A stretch of 64,000 bases of DNA, taken from assembly GCA_013314775.1 (NCBI GenBank), contig JABUFB010000018.1:1-64000 (forward strand). The letters run 5' to 3'. The position numbers and the translations under genes were made by a program. Origin of the DNA: Armatimonadota bacterium. Lineage in GTDB: Bacteria; Armatimonadota; Zipacnadia; Zipacnadales; JABUFB01. The notes beneath the pieces are model-generated. The model ran no database searches and was not told the origin of the DNA. It saw only the letters and a list, made by a program, of their open reading frames with translations. This document shows positions 29,034-38,722 of the stretch, piece after piece (the first letter of the stretch is position 1; every line of letters starts with the position of its first letter).

Positions 29034-29324
29034 TCAAGATTTGTCCCGCATGCCCAGCCGCCTGATGCCGGCCCTCGCCGGGTGTGTCTCGACACTCGTG
29101 CCGACTTTCGCCAAAGACGCGCGGACCGTCCACCTGGCCGCGATCCTGCGCGCTCTTTCGGTCATGGGAGCTGTCCTGGGCTTCGCACGCAGCTCGTGAC
29201 ACTTGCGGCGGGTGTCCGCCATGCGATCCAATATGCCCACCCAAGATAGCCGCACGCGCTCCTTCTCGGTCTCGGTTTTCGCGGCGATCACGGCCTGGTC
29301 CATGAGCTTGGGGCTCCGGGCCAT
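29034..29324 (-). CDS. Possible small basic protein, or remnant
   Basis: This is the only frame in the 29002-29380 gap with coding-like codon use, at least in its first 40 codons. It would give a 96-aa Arg/Lys-rich, helical protein. No ribosome-binding site precedes the ATG, and the frame stays open for about 16 GC-rich codons upstream of it, as a decayed 3' fragment would. It lies downstream of the sulfatase-like gene on the same strand. I do not recognise it. The rest of the gap holds nothing I can support. Confidence 0.25.
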   Translation of the reverse strand: MARSPKLMDQAVIAAKTETEKERVRLSWVGILDRMADTRRKCHELRAKPRTAPMTERARRIAARWTVRASLAKVGTSVETHPARAGIRRLGMRDKS

Positions 29325-29380
29325 GCTGGGCGCGGCCTTTGCGCAGTTCTCTGTCTGGGCGTTCGCCCTTGTCTATCCCC

Positions 29381-30736
29381 TCAAAGCACCCACTGCCGCG
29401 TGATCTCTTCACCCGCGCCGATGAAACTCATCGCTGCCCGGAACATCGCCGCAATCTCCAGCGCCATCACGCGGTTGTCCTCACAGACGTTCTTCTCCTG
29501 CCGCGGGTCCTGGTTCAGGTTGTATAGTTCGGGTTCCTGTTCCGGAGTGCCCAGGATCAGCGCCCAGCCGTCCTCATGGGTGATCGTCGCCCGCGCTCCT
29601 GGCCTCTGCCGGTCGTGGGTCCGCGCCGCGGATATGGCGATCTCCCGCAGTCGCACCTTCTGCCCGTCGAGGATCGGCCCCAGGCTTTTCCCGTGCCCGC
29701 GCGCCTCGTCTTCTACCCCGCACAGATCCAGGATTGTCGGCCGCAGATCCACCGCCTGCACAAGCGGGTCCACTCTCACCCCGCGCGGTCCGTCAGGCAG
29801 TCTAATCAGCAGTGGCTCATCCACGATCTCCCGGTACATTGGCCACGGTGGCCCACCCGTGGCGCTCTTCCCGGTACGCCCATGCTCCCCGAGGTAGAAG
29901 CCGTGGTCGGACGTGAAGATGATTGCCGTGTCCTCCAGCAGGCCCAGTTCCCGCACCTTCGTCACGATTGCCCCGATCCACTTGTCCACTAGCGTCAACT
30001 CGCCACAGTATGCCGCGTGCAGCCAGTTCAGTTCATCCTCGTTGAGGTACTCCGTAGTGTCGTACCGGGGGTGTCGGACCTTCTCGCCATTGGGCTCGCC
30101 GGGGAAGTATAGTTGGGTGAACCAGTCGGGAGCATCCCACGGCTCGTGGGGGTCGAACATATCCACCCACAGGAAGAACCGATCCGCCCTGTAATTGGTC
30201 TCCAGCCACCGGCACACATCCAGGGCCGTGCGCGCGGAATGATGCCCCATTTCCCCCGGATGATCCAGTCGCTGCAACGTGTGGTTGCGGAACTCCCGCT
30301 CGTCGTATCGGTCTTTGTCCGCGGACCACTCCATCTGCAGGCCCGGCTCATCATTGGCCCGCGTGAAGCAGCAGTCCCCTTCCTGCCCCCGGTTCCAGTG
30401 CTGCCCCTGAAAGCCCCGATGGTAGAAGTGGTCCCGGCTGGCGATATGCGGCGTATCGTGGATAATCTGGGTCACATAACCGTTCTTTGTCAGCACTTCC
30501 GCCAGCGACGGGATGTCCTTCGGCATCGGTCCCCAGCCGTAGAACGGAAACCCGTAGCGCCCCAGGAAGCAGTCTGCCCTGTGAGGGAGGGTCGGGAACG
30601 ACCCCAGCAGGCAGTTTTCGAAGATCACCGATTCAGCCGCAAGGGCGTCCAGGTTCTCCGTGTGCATCCACTCATTTCCATAGCAGCCAAGGTGATCCTT
30701 TCGGCACGTGTCCGACACTATCACGATCACATTCAT
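29381..30736 (-). CDS. Alkaline-phosphatase-superfamily 'sulfatase' with Thr in the nucleophile position
   Basis: The protein is 451 aa without a signal peptide. Metal-site residues of the arylsulfatase fold are recognisable: VIVSDTCRKDHLGCYGN at the N-terminus, MFDPHEPW in the middle, and FTSDHGFYLGEHG. In type I sulfatases a Cys or Ser in C/S-x-P-x-R is converted to formylglycine. Here the aligned stretch is SFPTLPHRAD, with Thr49-Leu-Pro-His-Arg53. Threonine cannot become formylglycine. The enzyme is therefore probably a phosphodiesterase- or phosphomonoesterase-like relative using Thr as nucleophile, or a lipid- or sugar-phosphate hydrolase, rather than a classical sulfatase. The start codon has only a weak ribosome site. 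Confidence 0.8.
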   Translation of the reverse strand: MNVIVIVSDTCRKDHLGCYGNEWMHTENLDALAAESVIFENCLLGSFPTLPHRADCFLGRYGFPFYGWGPMPKDIPSLAEVLTKNGYVTQIIHDTPHIASRDHFYHRGFQGQHWNRGQEGDCCFTRANDEPGLQMEWSADKDRYDEREFRNHTLQRLDHPGEMGHHSARTALDVCRWLETNYRADRFFLWVDMFDPHEPWDAPDWFTQLYFPGEPNGEKVRHPRYDTTEYLNEDELNWLHAAYCGELTLVDKWIGAIVTKVRELGLLEDTAIIFTSDHGFYLGEHGRTGKSATGGPPWPMYREIVDEPLLIRLPDGPRGVRVDPLVQAVDLRPTILDLCGVEDEARGHGKSLGPILDGQKVRLREIAISAARTHDRQRPGARATITHEDGWALILGTPEQEPELYNLNQDPRQEKNVCEDNRVMALEIAAMFRAAMSFIGAGEEITRQWVL

Positions 30737-31002
30737 CCGGAGTCACCAGCCATAATTCGTCCTCTCCGCGCCCATGCCTGTTATTCCGCGCATCTTCCTA
30801 TCGACCTCTCGGCGTCCCTGTCCGGTCAGCGACGGGTGCCACTGCTTCCTCGAATCAGTGCTCTATCCATGGAGCATCCCAGGCGGGGCCTGGTGTGGCA
30901 CGCTGCCGGGCTGTCCTCTCTCGCCATGTTCTGCCAAGGAAGGTCTTCCCCTCCCGGCGAATACCCTTCTGTCGGGTCATCTTGCCTTCGAGGTACGTCG
31001 CC

Positions 31003-34000
31003 ATGCGTCGCCCTGCCGCCCTGCCTACCCCCATGCTTTCCTTGGCCCTTCTTCTCTGCATTTCGGCCGGTGCCCAGGAGTCGATCCTGGTTACCGGCTT
31101 CGAAACCGACGAAGGCCTCTCGATCACCTTCGCCGAAAAAGGCCGTGACATCGCCCTTTCTCTCAACACGGACCCTCAGTTCATCTCACAGGGAAAATCC
31201 AGCCTGAGTCTGGCCAGCAAGTCCGTCCCCGAACCCCGGGGCAATACCTACGCGGGCGTCTCGGTGAAGCTGCCCGAGCCCATTGATGTCACCGGGCATG
31301 CCCTGGTGTTCGACGTTTGGACCACCCAGGCCGCCAATACCCGTGCGCTCTATGCTCGGGGGTATGACACCGCCAACAAGAACGCTCTTAGCTGGAGTAA
31401 CTGGAACGCACCTCTTCGCGACAATGAAAAGGTCACCATCCAACTCCAGCCGGGTATCTCCATGGCTGGCTTCTCCTGGGAGAACGCTGTCGCTGAGAGC
31501 CCCAATCGCGACGAGATCACCCGCCTGGAGTTCATCATCGGCACTTCCGCCAAGGACGCTCCTTTCAACATTTTCATCGACAACGTCCGGCTGGTGAAAA
31601 GCAACATGCGTGCCTTCCTGGAAGTGAAAGAGCCCAAGCCGCTGTACCTCGACACGCCGCTCCTCAAAGACAACCAGCCCAACGCATTCATCCTGTACCC
31701 GGACGGCGACGACTGGGCCGCGCTGGCCGCCGAACTGCGCGGTTCTTTGCGTGACAAGCTCGGGGTCGACTTTCCCCTGAAGCCCGCCGCCGCTGTTCAG
31801 CCCGAGGACCTTGAAGCCTCCCAGGTCATCGCGCTCGGCGCGGTCTCCAACAACCCGCGCCTGCTCTACCTGTATTCCCATGGTTACACATACGCCGATG
31901 ACTACTACCCCGGTCCGGACGGTTTTGTGACCCAGTCCATTCATGACCCCTGGGGGACCGGCAAGAACGTTCTGCTGGTCGGAGCGAGCACTATCGCCGG
32001 GGCCCGTCAAGGGATCGCGGCCCTGATCGCGGCCATCCCTGACAGCGGTGTGGTCCCACCGGTCTTCCAGGTGAAGCTAGCCGGAGCGGCTCGCGAACGC
32101 CTGCAGTCGCGACTCACCGAGAGTCCCGCCGACAACTACCTGGAGAGTCAGAAGCAGCGGGCCGAAAAGGCACTCGAAGAGGGAGCCCACACCGGTCTCT
32201 TCGGCCAGATTGCCTCCGTCGGGCAGCTATACGCCGAGAGTCGCAAAGACGCCTACGCCACCGCCTTCGTCTGGCTCGTGCGCCGCGCGAAATCCCACTG
32301 GGACACGAAGCCCACCACTTTCGGCGGCCCGTGGGGAATGGATTCGGACTTCCAGATTCACGCGGTGCTGCCCATGTGGGACCAGGTCGAGGAAAGCCCG
32401 GCACTCACCGATCAGGACCGCCTCGATGTCGCCCGCATTCTCTTCCAGTGGGTCTCCGACGAGGGTGTCCCTTCTGCGAACAGCGTTGTCGGCAGCACCC
32501 ACGTCCGCCATAACCATCAGACCTTCCCCGCCCTGGGCCTGCTGTACGCGGGTGAGTACTTCCGCAAGTACTACCACGCCGCCGAAGCCAATGCCTGGCT
32601 GGACATCGCCGCTGCCGCCTTCGAGTTCCAGGCAGAGGCATTCAAGCCCCACGAGGACTGCAACGGCTATCAGTGGCTGACCCTGTATCACCTGATGCGC
32701 TACGCCCTTTCGAAGCCCGACTTCACGTTCTTCGAAAACGGTAACGCGCGCCGCTGCGCCGACTATGCCGTGCTGTCCATGGATAACCTCGGCTACTCTG
32801 TTACCTACGGCGACACCGGGGCCTTCACCGGCTGGTGGAGCGAGATGCCCTTCCTGGCCGGCGCCATCTGGTACTACCGCGATCCCCGCTGGGCGTGGGT
32901 TCTGGACAAGAAGACCGCCCTTAGCGGCCGCTATGCCCTGGGCCAATTCGCCGTCTCCCTTGAAGGGAAGCAGCCGAATGACCTCGTGGGCACCCGCGTT
33001 TGGCCCGTTGATCCCTTCTATTTTGAGAGCTGGGGCGGTCCCGCGCGTCTGCCCCGGGAGAGTGCCGCAGACAAGGTGGTCTTCCGTAACGGGTTCGACC
33101 CCGACGATCAGTATCTTCTTCTCGACGGCCTCAGCAACGGCGGACACAAACATCTTGACGGCAACTCCATCTCCCGCTGGACCGAAAACGGCCGCATCTG
33201 GCTCGCCGACGCCGACTACATCCTCTCCCTGCCCAAGTATCACAACGGCGTCCTGATCCTCCGCGACGGCCAAACCGCGCCCATACCGGATTTCGTGCAT
33301 CTGCAACATTCCACCGAGCTACCCCAGTTCGGCGCGACGACCACTACTTACCTCGACTACTCTGGAGTGGACTGGCACCGCAACATCATCTGGCTCAAGG
33401 GCGGGTACTTCCTGGTCGCGGATCGCATGGTCGCCCGGCAGGCGGGCAACTACAGCTTCCGCGTGGTCTGGAATACCATCGGAACCGTGGAAATCGCCGA
33501 AAATGGTCTGGACATAGAGCAGGATGGCCAGCATGCCCGCATCGCCATGACGCCCGATTGCCACCTTCTGCTACATGATGACCCCGATTACGGGAAGAAC
33601 TGGTCCGGCTACCCCTTCATCAAGGAGCCGGTGGTCCGTGTCCTGCGGGGCGTGCGAGACTGCACCCTCCGGGAGGGCCAACAGATCACCCTCTTCTCTC
33701 TGCTCCATGCTTCCGGTGAAGAGCCATCCCCGGCCCGGCTCGTGAGGCTGGGTGACAATACTGTCGCCGTTACCGGCCTATCCGACCCTGCCATCGTCCA
33801 CGTCGGCGGCGGGGAAGACTACCCTATCATCGACGGTGTGGACATCCAGGCCGATATCGCCATGCTCACCCCCTCACGTCTGTTCACCGTGGGCGCCACT
33901 CATGTCCAGTCCGACGATATGACCCTCGATCGCCCGGAAGGCATCGACGCTGAGGTCAATCTCATGACCGGCATGTCGCTCATGATCGACCCCTGCGTGA

Positions 34001-35793
34001 AGACTGCGGGGATCCTCGGCCAGCCCACGGAGCGCAGAGTGGGCAACGGGATGGACCAGCCGCTCACCGCATATATCAACTCGCGCATCGCCCGGGCGCC
34101 AGCCGCTGCTGCGGCCGAGACCTCCGAACTGAGAGCGCCCGGTGAACTTCGTGTCGCGTGGTCCCACCGCGACCGCCTGGATTCCTACATAATTACCAAC
34201 AACGCCGGCTCCTTCGCCGCCGTAGATGCAGGGATGCAGTTCACAGTCTCGCCCGAGCCTCTGTCCGCCAATGTCTTCAGCGGGGTTCAGGGCGAGAATC
34301 GCCCCTCGAACCTTTTCGACGGCCAACTGCTGACCGCGTCCGGCGGCACCATGTGGGGCGATGACCAGCCTGTCACTCTCGACATGACCTTCGACAACGT
34401 GTATGACATCAGTCGTGTCAATCTCAAGGCCTGGTTTGCCACCTCTTCCAGCAGGAAGAAGCTCTTTCAGATCGGCGCGGTCGATGTCTTCGCCGCCGCA
34501 ACCGACGAGGAAGCCGACCTGCAGCCGGTCCTCCAGGTCCAGGACACCGATGACCATGGCAACTGGGGAGCTCCCGGTTACGGGCCACAGACCTACGACT
34601 TCCCAGGCCTGACAGCCTCCGCGAAGCGCCTGCGCATCACTCTCACCCCGCGCCCGGGAACCGCGATTTACCTCGCCGAACTCGAAGTCTACGGCAACCG
34701 CCCCGGCCTGGAGATCGACTATGAGACCCTCCGCAAGCGCGCCGCTCCTGTGCACTCCTTCCGGGCGCTGAAACTGGCGGATCTCAACGGTGACGGAACG
34801 AGCGAAATCATCGCCGGCTCCTCCGATGGCTCGGTCTACGCTTTCGACGCATCGGGTGCGAAGCTCTGGTCGGTGGACACCGGCGGCCAGGTCAATGACG
34901 TCACCACCGTGGAGTTCGAGGGCCCCAGCAACCCCACCGTTATCGCCGGCAGCATGGGCGGCGCGGTCACCGCCATCTCCCCGGACGGAGTGGAGCTCTG
35001 GCGCTTCCAGGCCCCCTACTACAAGCGCGTCGGCCATATCCGCTGCGTCTTTCCGGCCGACCTCGCGGGCAATGGCGAGCAGGTGGCCATTGCCGGGTCC
35101 GACAACTGGCATTTCCATGCCATCGACCGGGACGGCAGGGAGATCTGGCGCTATGAGAGCGTTCACGGCTCCACTGCCGGCGCAGCCGCGGATGTTGATG
35201 GGGACGGCAAGGACGAGGTGATCTGCGCCACGGAGTATTACTGGTGGCATGTGGTCAGGCCCGACGGCAAGCGGCTCTTCTCCTACTCGACCAAGGGTGG
35301 CCCCCATGCCAACGTCGCCGCTGCCGCGAAACTCGACGCCGCGGGCGGCCTGTGCTCCATTTTCGGAGGAGCAGACGGGAACGTCCACGTGCTCAACCCG
35401 GACGGGAAATTGCGCTGGCTGTTCAACACCGGCGATGAGGTCACTGCAGTCGAGGCCTGTGATATCAACGGCGACGGTCTGGACGAGCTCCTGGTCGCCT
35501 CGATGAGCTTCAACGTCTACGCTCTCGACCAGTCTGGCAACATTCTGTGGCGCCGGGACCTCGGTTCTGAAGTGGATGGTCTCGCTCTTGCGAAGGCCGG
35601 GGCGAACAACCGGCTCCTGGCCGCCACTCGCGACGGGAAGCTGGTGGCGCTGGAGCCCACGGATGGCGCCCTGCTCGCCGTACTGCCGAGAGAGATGCCC
35701 GTCCTGGATCTGGCCGCAGTTCCCGGCGACCCCGAGGCCTTATCAGTCCTGGCCACGAAGACTGGGGAACTGGTGTGCGTCCCGGTGCCGTAG
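31003..35793 (+). CDS. Giant exported heparinase II/III-like protein with discoidin-like and beta-propeller domains
   Basis: The start at 31003 gives 1596 aa with a signal peptide ending AGAQ; GAGGT lies about 9 bases upstream. The frame extends back to 30487 but that part is antisense to the sulfatase gene. Domains in order: a jelly-roll domain (about 28-205, VTGFETDEG to IDNVRLV), an alpha/alpha toroid with PFLAGAIWYYRDPRWAW, a heparinase II/III-like beta-sandwich holding NGGHKHLDGNSISRW near 710-725, an F5/8-type-C-like domain (about 1090-1240), and a PQQ/FG-GAP-like propeller (about 1245-1596; LADLNGDGTSEIIAGSSDG and repeats). It probably cleaves an acidic polysaccharide outside the cell. 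It is divergent from the sulfatase-like gene, a common pairing in such loci. Confidence 0.8.
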   Translation: MRRPAALPTPMLSLALLLCISAGAQESILVTGFETDEGLSITFAEKGRDIALSLNTDPQFISQGKSSLSLASKSVPEPRGNTYAGVSVKLPEPIDVTGHALVFDVWTTQAANTRALYARGYDTANKNALSWSNWNAPLRDNEKVTIQLQPGISMAGFSWENAVAESPNRDEITRLEFIIGTSAKDAPFNIFIDNVRLVKSNMRAFLEVKEPKPLYLDTPLLKDNQPNAFILYPDGDDWAALAAELRGSLRDKLGVDFPLKPAAAVQPEDLEASQVIALGAVSNNPRLLYLYSHGYTYADDYYPGPDGFVTQSIHDPWGTGKNVLLVGASTIAGARQGIAALIAAIPDSGVVPPVFQVKLAGAARERLQSRLTESPADNYLESQKQRAEKALEEGAHTGLFGQIASVGQLYAESRKDAYATAFVWLVRRAKSHWDTKPTTFGGPWGMDSDFQIHAVLPMWDQVEESPALTDQDRLDVARILFQWVSDEGVPSANSVVGSTHVRHNHQTFPALGLLYAGEYFRKYYHAAEANAWLDIAAAAFEFQAEAFKPHEDCNGYQWLTLYHLMRYALSKPDFTFFENGNARRCADYAVLSMDNLGYSVTYGDTGAFTGWWSEMPFLAGAIWYYRDPRWAWVLDKKTALSGRYALGQFAVSLEGKQPNDLVGTRVWPVDPFYFESWGGPARLPRESAADKVVFRNGFDPDDQYLLLDGLSNGGHKHLDGNSISRWTENGRIWLADADYILSLPKYHNGVLILRDGQTAPIPDFVHLQHSTELPQFGATTTTYLDYSGVDWHRNIIWLKGGYFLVADRMVARQAGNYSFRVVWNTIGTVEIAENGLDIEQDGQHARIAMTPDCHLLLHDDPDYGKNWSGYPFIKEPVVRVLRGVRDCTLREGQQITLFSLLHASGEEPSPARLVRLGDNTVAVTGLSDPAIVHVGGGEDYPIIDGVDIQADIAMLTPSRLFTVGATHVQSDDMTLDRPEGIDAEVNLMTGMSLMIDPCVKTAGILGQPTERRVGNGMDQPLTAYINSRIARAPAAAAAETSELRAPGELRVAWSHRDRLDSYIITNNAGSFAAVDAGMQFTVSPEPLSANVFSGVQGENRPSNLFDGQLLTASGGTMWGDDQPVTLDMTFDNVYDISRVNLKAWFATSSSRKKLFQIGAVDVFAAATDEEADLQPVLQVQDTDDHGNWGAPGYGPQTYDFPGLTASAKRLRITLTPRPGTAIYLAELEVYGNRPGLEIDYETLRKRAAPVHSFRALKLADLNGDGTSEIIAGSSDGSVYAFDASGAKLWSVDTGGQVNDVTTVEFEGPSNPTVIAGSMGGAVTAISPDGVELWRFQAPYYKRVGHIRCVFPADLAGNGEQVAIAGSDNWHFHAIDRDGREIWRYESVHGSTAGAAADVDGDGKDEVICATEYYWWHVVRPDGKRLFSYSTKGGPHANVAAAAKLDAAGGLCSIFGGADGNVHVLNPDGKLRWLFNTGDEVTAVEACDINGDGLDELLVASMSFNVYALDQSGNILWRRDLGSEVDGLALAKAGANNRLLAATRDGKLVALEPTDGALLAVLPREMPVLDLAAVPGDPEALSVLATKTGELVCVPVP

Positions 35794-35884
35794 CCCCTTC
35801 TCCCCTGGTTCCGGTCCCGCAACGCGAGGGTGGAGAAGAGGGCGTGGGGAAAAAAGCCGTCCGCCTTTGGGGAGGAAAAAGAAA

Positions 35885-35918
35885 ACGGGGACGGGCCTGT
35901 TCTCAGGCCCGTCCCCGT
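35885..35918 (-). terminator. Rho-independent terminator of the HEAT-repeat gene
   Basis: A 15-bp stem (35885-35899 with 35904-35918, loop TTCT) is followed on the minus strand by TTTTCTTTTT (35875-35884). It lies just past the stop of the gene at 35944. Confidence 0.85.
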
Positions 35919-35943
35919 CGCAAGCCCATAAGACTTCGCCGCG

Positions 35944-37461
35944 TTAGTCCGCTCCGGGCAGTCGGCGCTTGGCGATGCCCAGCTTCTGCAGGCCGGTCTC
36001 AGCCGCGTTCGCTACCTGCGGCACCGGGTCATCCAGCGCTGCCACGAGCATCTTCGTGCTCCGCCGATCTCGCATGTCGGCCACGGCCTGCACCGCTGCC
36101 CAGCGCACATCCTGCTCCTGCGATTTCTCCTCCAATGTCTCGGCAGCCAGTTCGCGCTTCTTGGCATCCTCATACAGTGCGATAAGTGCGTCCAGGGCTT
36201 CCGGCCCACTGGTCCGTCCCAGTTGTACGGCGGCGTGCCGGCGCACTTCGGGGGACTCGTCCCTGGATGCCACGATCAACGCCTTCACGACCTCCGGGCC
36301 ACCGATGCAGCCCAACGCCTCCACAGCGAAACGCCGGACGGTCTCGTCTTTGTCATATAGTCCGGTCTGGATAACATCCTTCACCACGGACGATGCGGGA
36401 GTAGTGATCAGGGCCGATGCGGCGCGCCTTCGTACGTGGACGTCTTCATCTTTCAGCGCTTCCGCCAGCGGGCGAGCCGCTTTCTCGGAACCCAGGTAGC
36501 CAAGGCCCTGTGCCGCGATCTCTCGCACCATCGGTTCCGGGTCCTTGAGGGCATCGATTAGTATCGGCAGTCCCTTGAGATTCGACGGATTGCCCCGCTG
36601 CTCACCCTTCTTGACCGACTTCACGGACTTGGCAAATTTCTCCTGGGAAGGGTTCGTACCCGCGCAGATCAGGGCGACGCACATGGTCGCTGCGTGTCGT
36701 TGCCGGCCATCTCGCCCTGACCGGACGGCTCGCTCGAGTTCAGGCAGCGCGGCCTCGCCCATGAGCTTGAGCTTGATCGCCGCCTGCGCCGACTGGTCAT
36801 TCTCACGCTTGCCCAGTTGCGCCACGAGTGTCGCGACTTCCCCAACGTCCCCGCCCCGTCCAACCGCGGAAAGTGCCCGCTTCGCCAGATCACGCACGTC
36901 TGGGTCAGCGCTGGCCAGAAGTTCCTTGAGGCGCCGCTCGCCCTGGGAGCCCTTGGCGCTTCGCCCCAGAGCCAGAATCGCCGCATCGCGGACAATGGGG
37001 TTCGCGTCCCCGGAGGCTGCGATGAGCACATCGGCAAAGGCGTCGGCCTGGGTCGACAGAGCCTCCACCGCCGCCGCGCGCACTCGCGGATCTTCGCCGC
37101 TCTGCCCCGCCACAACGCCCACAAGGATCTTGGCAACATCCGCCGCCATATCGGGGTCATCGGTGGCCAGCAGGCCTTTGAGCTGCTCGATGGAGCCCAG
37201 CGCTTCGTCGATATCCTCACTTGCGGCAGTCTTCCCCGCGTTCTTGACCGCCTCCGCCTGAGCCTTGGCAAGATCCTCTTTCTGTTCCGCCATCGGATCC
37301 TCTTCCGGCGTCTCTTCTGCATCCGACTTGGCGTCAGGCGCCGGCTGCTCAGTCTGTGCCGTCTCGGGGTCAGGCTGCTTCTTCCCGCAGCCGGAGGGCA
37401 AGCAGAGCAGTACAATGAGCAAGGGCAGGGCCCAGTACAACGAGAGCAATGATCGCTTCAT
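35944..37461 (-). CDS. HEAT-repeat lipoprotein
   Basis: The protein is 505 aa. GGAAAGG lies 9 bases upstream of the ATG. A lipoprotein signal peptide ends LPSGC (lipobox, Cys25), followed by an acidic, Pro-rich linker to about residue 70. The rest is tandem helical repeats with recurring D-x3-R-x2-A-(A/V)-x-A-L patterns, for example DPMVREIAAQGLGYLG, DVHVRRRAASAL and SPEVRRHAAVQLG. At least eight copies are visible. It is probably an outer-surface or periplasmic scaffold that binds another protein; no enzymatic motif is present. It is divergent from queA and terminated by the hairpin just downstream. Confidence 0.85.
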   Translation of the reverse strand: MKRSLLSLYWALPLLIVLLCLPSGCGKKQPDPETAQTEQPAPDAKSDAEETPEEDPMAEQKEDLAKAQAEAVKNAGKTAASEDIDEALGSIEQLKGLLATDDPDMAADVAKILVGVVAGQSGEDPRVRAAAVEALSTQADAFADVLIAASGDANPIVRDAAILALGRSAKGSQGERRLKELLASADPDVRDLAKRALSAVGRGGDVGEVATLVAQLGKRENDQSAQAAIKLKLMGEAALPELERAVRSGRDGRQRHAATMCVALICAGTNPSQEKFAKSVKSVKKGEQRGNPSNLKGLPILIDALKDPEPMVREIAAQGLGYLGSEKAARPLAEALKDEDVHVRRRAASALITTPASSVVKDVIQTGLYDKDETVRRFAVEALGCIGGPEVVKALIVASRDESPEVRRHAAVQLGRTSGPEALDALIALYEDAKKRELAAETLEEKSQEQDVRWAAVQAVADMRDRRSTKMLVAALDDPVPQVANAAETGLQKLGIAKRRLPGAD

Positions 37462-37670
37462 GTCTCGTGACCTTTCCTCTTCTAGGAACGCCTACGGTCG
37501 CCGGAGGGCGAGTCTACCCCGGCCTGAATACAAACGCTTCTCCACGCGATATCTGTTCCCGCAAGCGGGAGGAAGGAAACGCACCCCAGCGGCCATATCC
37601 TCCTGTACGCAAGCGCGCGGATGGGCTACACTGGATGGCATCCATCCTACCCGGGTATTCGACATCGGCC

Positions 37671-38702
37671 ATGGACGTCAGTCTTTTCGACTACCACCTT
37701 CCACCCGAAAGCATCGCCCAGGAGCCCCTGCCTGAGCGCTCGGCATCGCGCATGCTCGTTCTGGCACGCACCGGCTCCGAGCCGCCCAGCGACAGGGCGT
37801 TCCGCGACCTGCCGGAGTTCCTGCGCCCCGGCGATCTGCTGGTTCTGAATGACACCCGGGTCATTCCTGCCCGGCTTATCGGCCGTCGCTCAAGCGGGGG
37901 CCGGGTGGAGGCCCTGCTTCTGCGGCCCCTGGAACCCGACCTGTGGGAAGCCCTGGTCCGGCCGGCTGCCCGCATGAGACCCGGACAGACCGCAGAGTTC
38001 GGCGATGGCCGCCTGAACGCCCGTGTCGTGGAGGCGCTGCCGGGCGGCCTGCGGGTCCTGCGGCTGTCCTGCGACGAGCCTCTCGAAGACATTCTCGACC
38101 AAGTCGGCCAGACTCCGCTGCCGCCGTACATCAAGCGCGCGGAGCCACGCCCGGAGGATCGTGCCCGATACCAGACGGTCTATGCGGCCCAACCGGGAGC
38201 CGTTGCAGCACCCACCGCGGGACTGCATTTCGACGCCCCCACCCTCGCCGCAGTAGAATCGGCCGGCGCAGCCATCGCCCATGTCACCCTGCACGTTGGC
38301 CTGGGTACCTTTCAACCGGTCAGCGTCGATACTGTGGAAGAGCACGAGATCCACAGTGAGTGGTGCTCGATCCCCGACCAGACTGCAGAAGCGGTCAATG
38401 CCACTCGCGCCCAAGGCGGCCGGGTCATCGCGGTCGGCACCACGGTGGTTCGCGCCCTGGAGAGCTGGGCATCGTCCGGCCGTGTTTCACCCGGAAAAGG
38501 CCTCACCAACCTGTTCATCTACCCGGGCTATCAGTTTCAGATCATCGACGCCCTGCTCACCAATTTCCACCTCCCGCGCTCCAGCTTGCTGATGTTGGTC
38601 TCGGCATTTGCGGGGCGAGAGCGCATTCTATCCGCATACAGTCACGCGGTCCAGAGCGGCTACCGCTTCTACAGCTACGGCGACTGTATGCTTATCCTCT
38701 GA
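37671..38702 (+). CDS. queA: S-adenosylmethionine:tRNA ribosyltransferase-isomerase
   Basis: The protein is 343 aa from the ATG at 37671; the longer frame is rejected because the family starts with a short M-D-x-S-L-F-D-Y-x-L-P. QueA adds the epoxycyclopentane ring to 7-aminomethyl-7-deazaguanine at tRNA position 34, the penultimate step to queuosine. Signature stretches include IAQEPLPERSASRML, LVLNDTRVIPARL, TPLPPYIKR, AAPTAGLHFD and FITPGYQF-like IYPGYQFQIIDALLTNFHLPRS. Length is a little under E. coli QueA (356). A perfect inverted repeat GGATGG-CAT-CCATCC (37633-37647) lies upstream and may be regulatory. tgt follows 20 bases on. Confidence 0.95.
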   Translation: MDVSLFDYHLPPESIAQEPLPERSASRMLVLARTGSEPPSDRAFRDLPEFLRPGDLLVLNDTRVIPARLIGRRSSGGRVEALLLRPLEPDLWEALVRPAARMRPGQTAEFGDGRLNARVVEALPGGLRVLRLSCDEPLEDILDQVGQTPLPPYIKRAEPRPEDRARYQTVYAAQPGAVAAPTAGLHFDAPTLAAVESAGAAIAHVTLHVGLGTFQPVSVDTVEEHEIHSEWCSIPDQTAEAVNATRAQGGRVIAVGTTVVRALESWASSGRVSPGKGLTNLFIYPGYQFQIIDALLTNFHLPRSSLLMLVSAFAGRERILSAYSHAVQSGYRFYSYGDCMLIL

Positions 38703-38722
38703 TTTCCGCCACGGAGTGCCCG

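Noticed and set aside
28978-29412. 144-aa minus-strand frame after addA
   Set aside because: His/Arg/Gly-rich composition of a shadow frame; the overlapping frame at 29034-29324 is the better, still weak, candidate.
30487-31002. 172-codon upstream extension of the heparinase-like frame
   Set aside because: It overlaps the sulfatase-like gene in antisense and lacks signal-peptide logic; the ATG at 31003 gives a clean signal.
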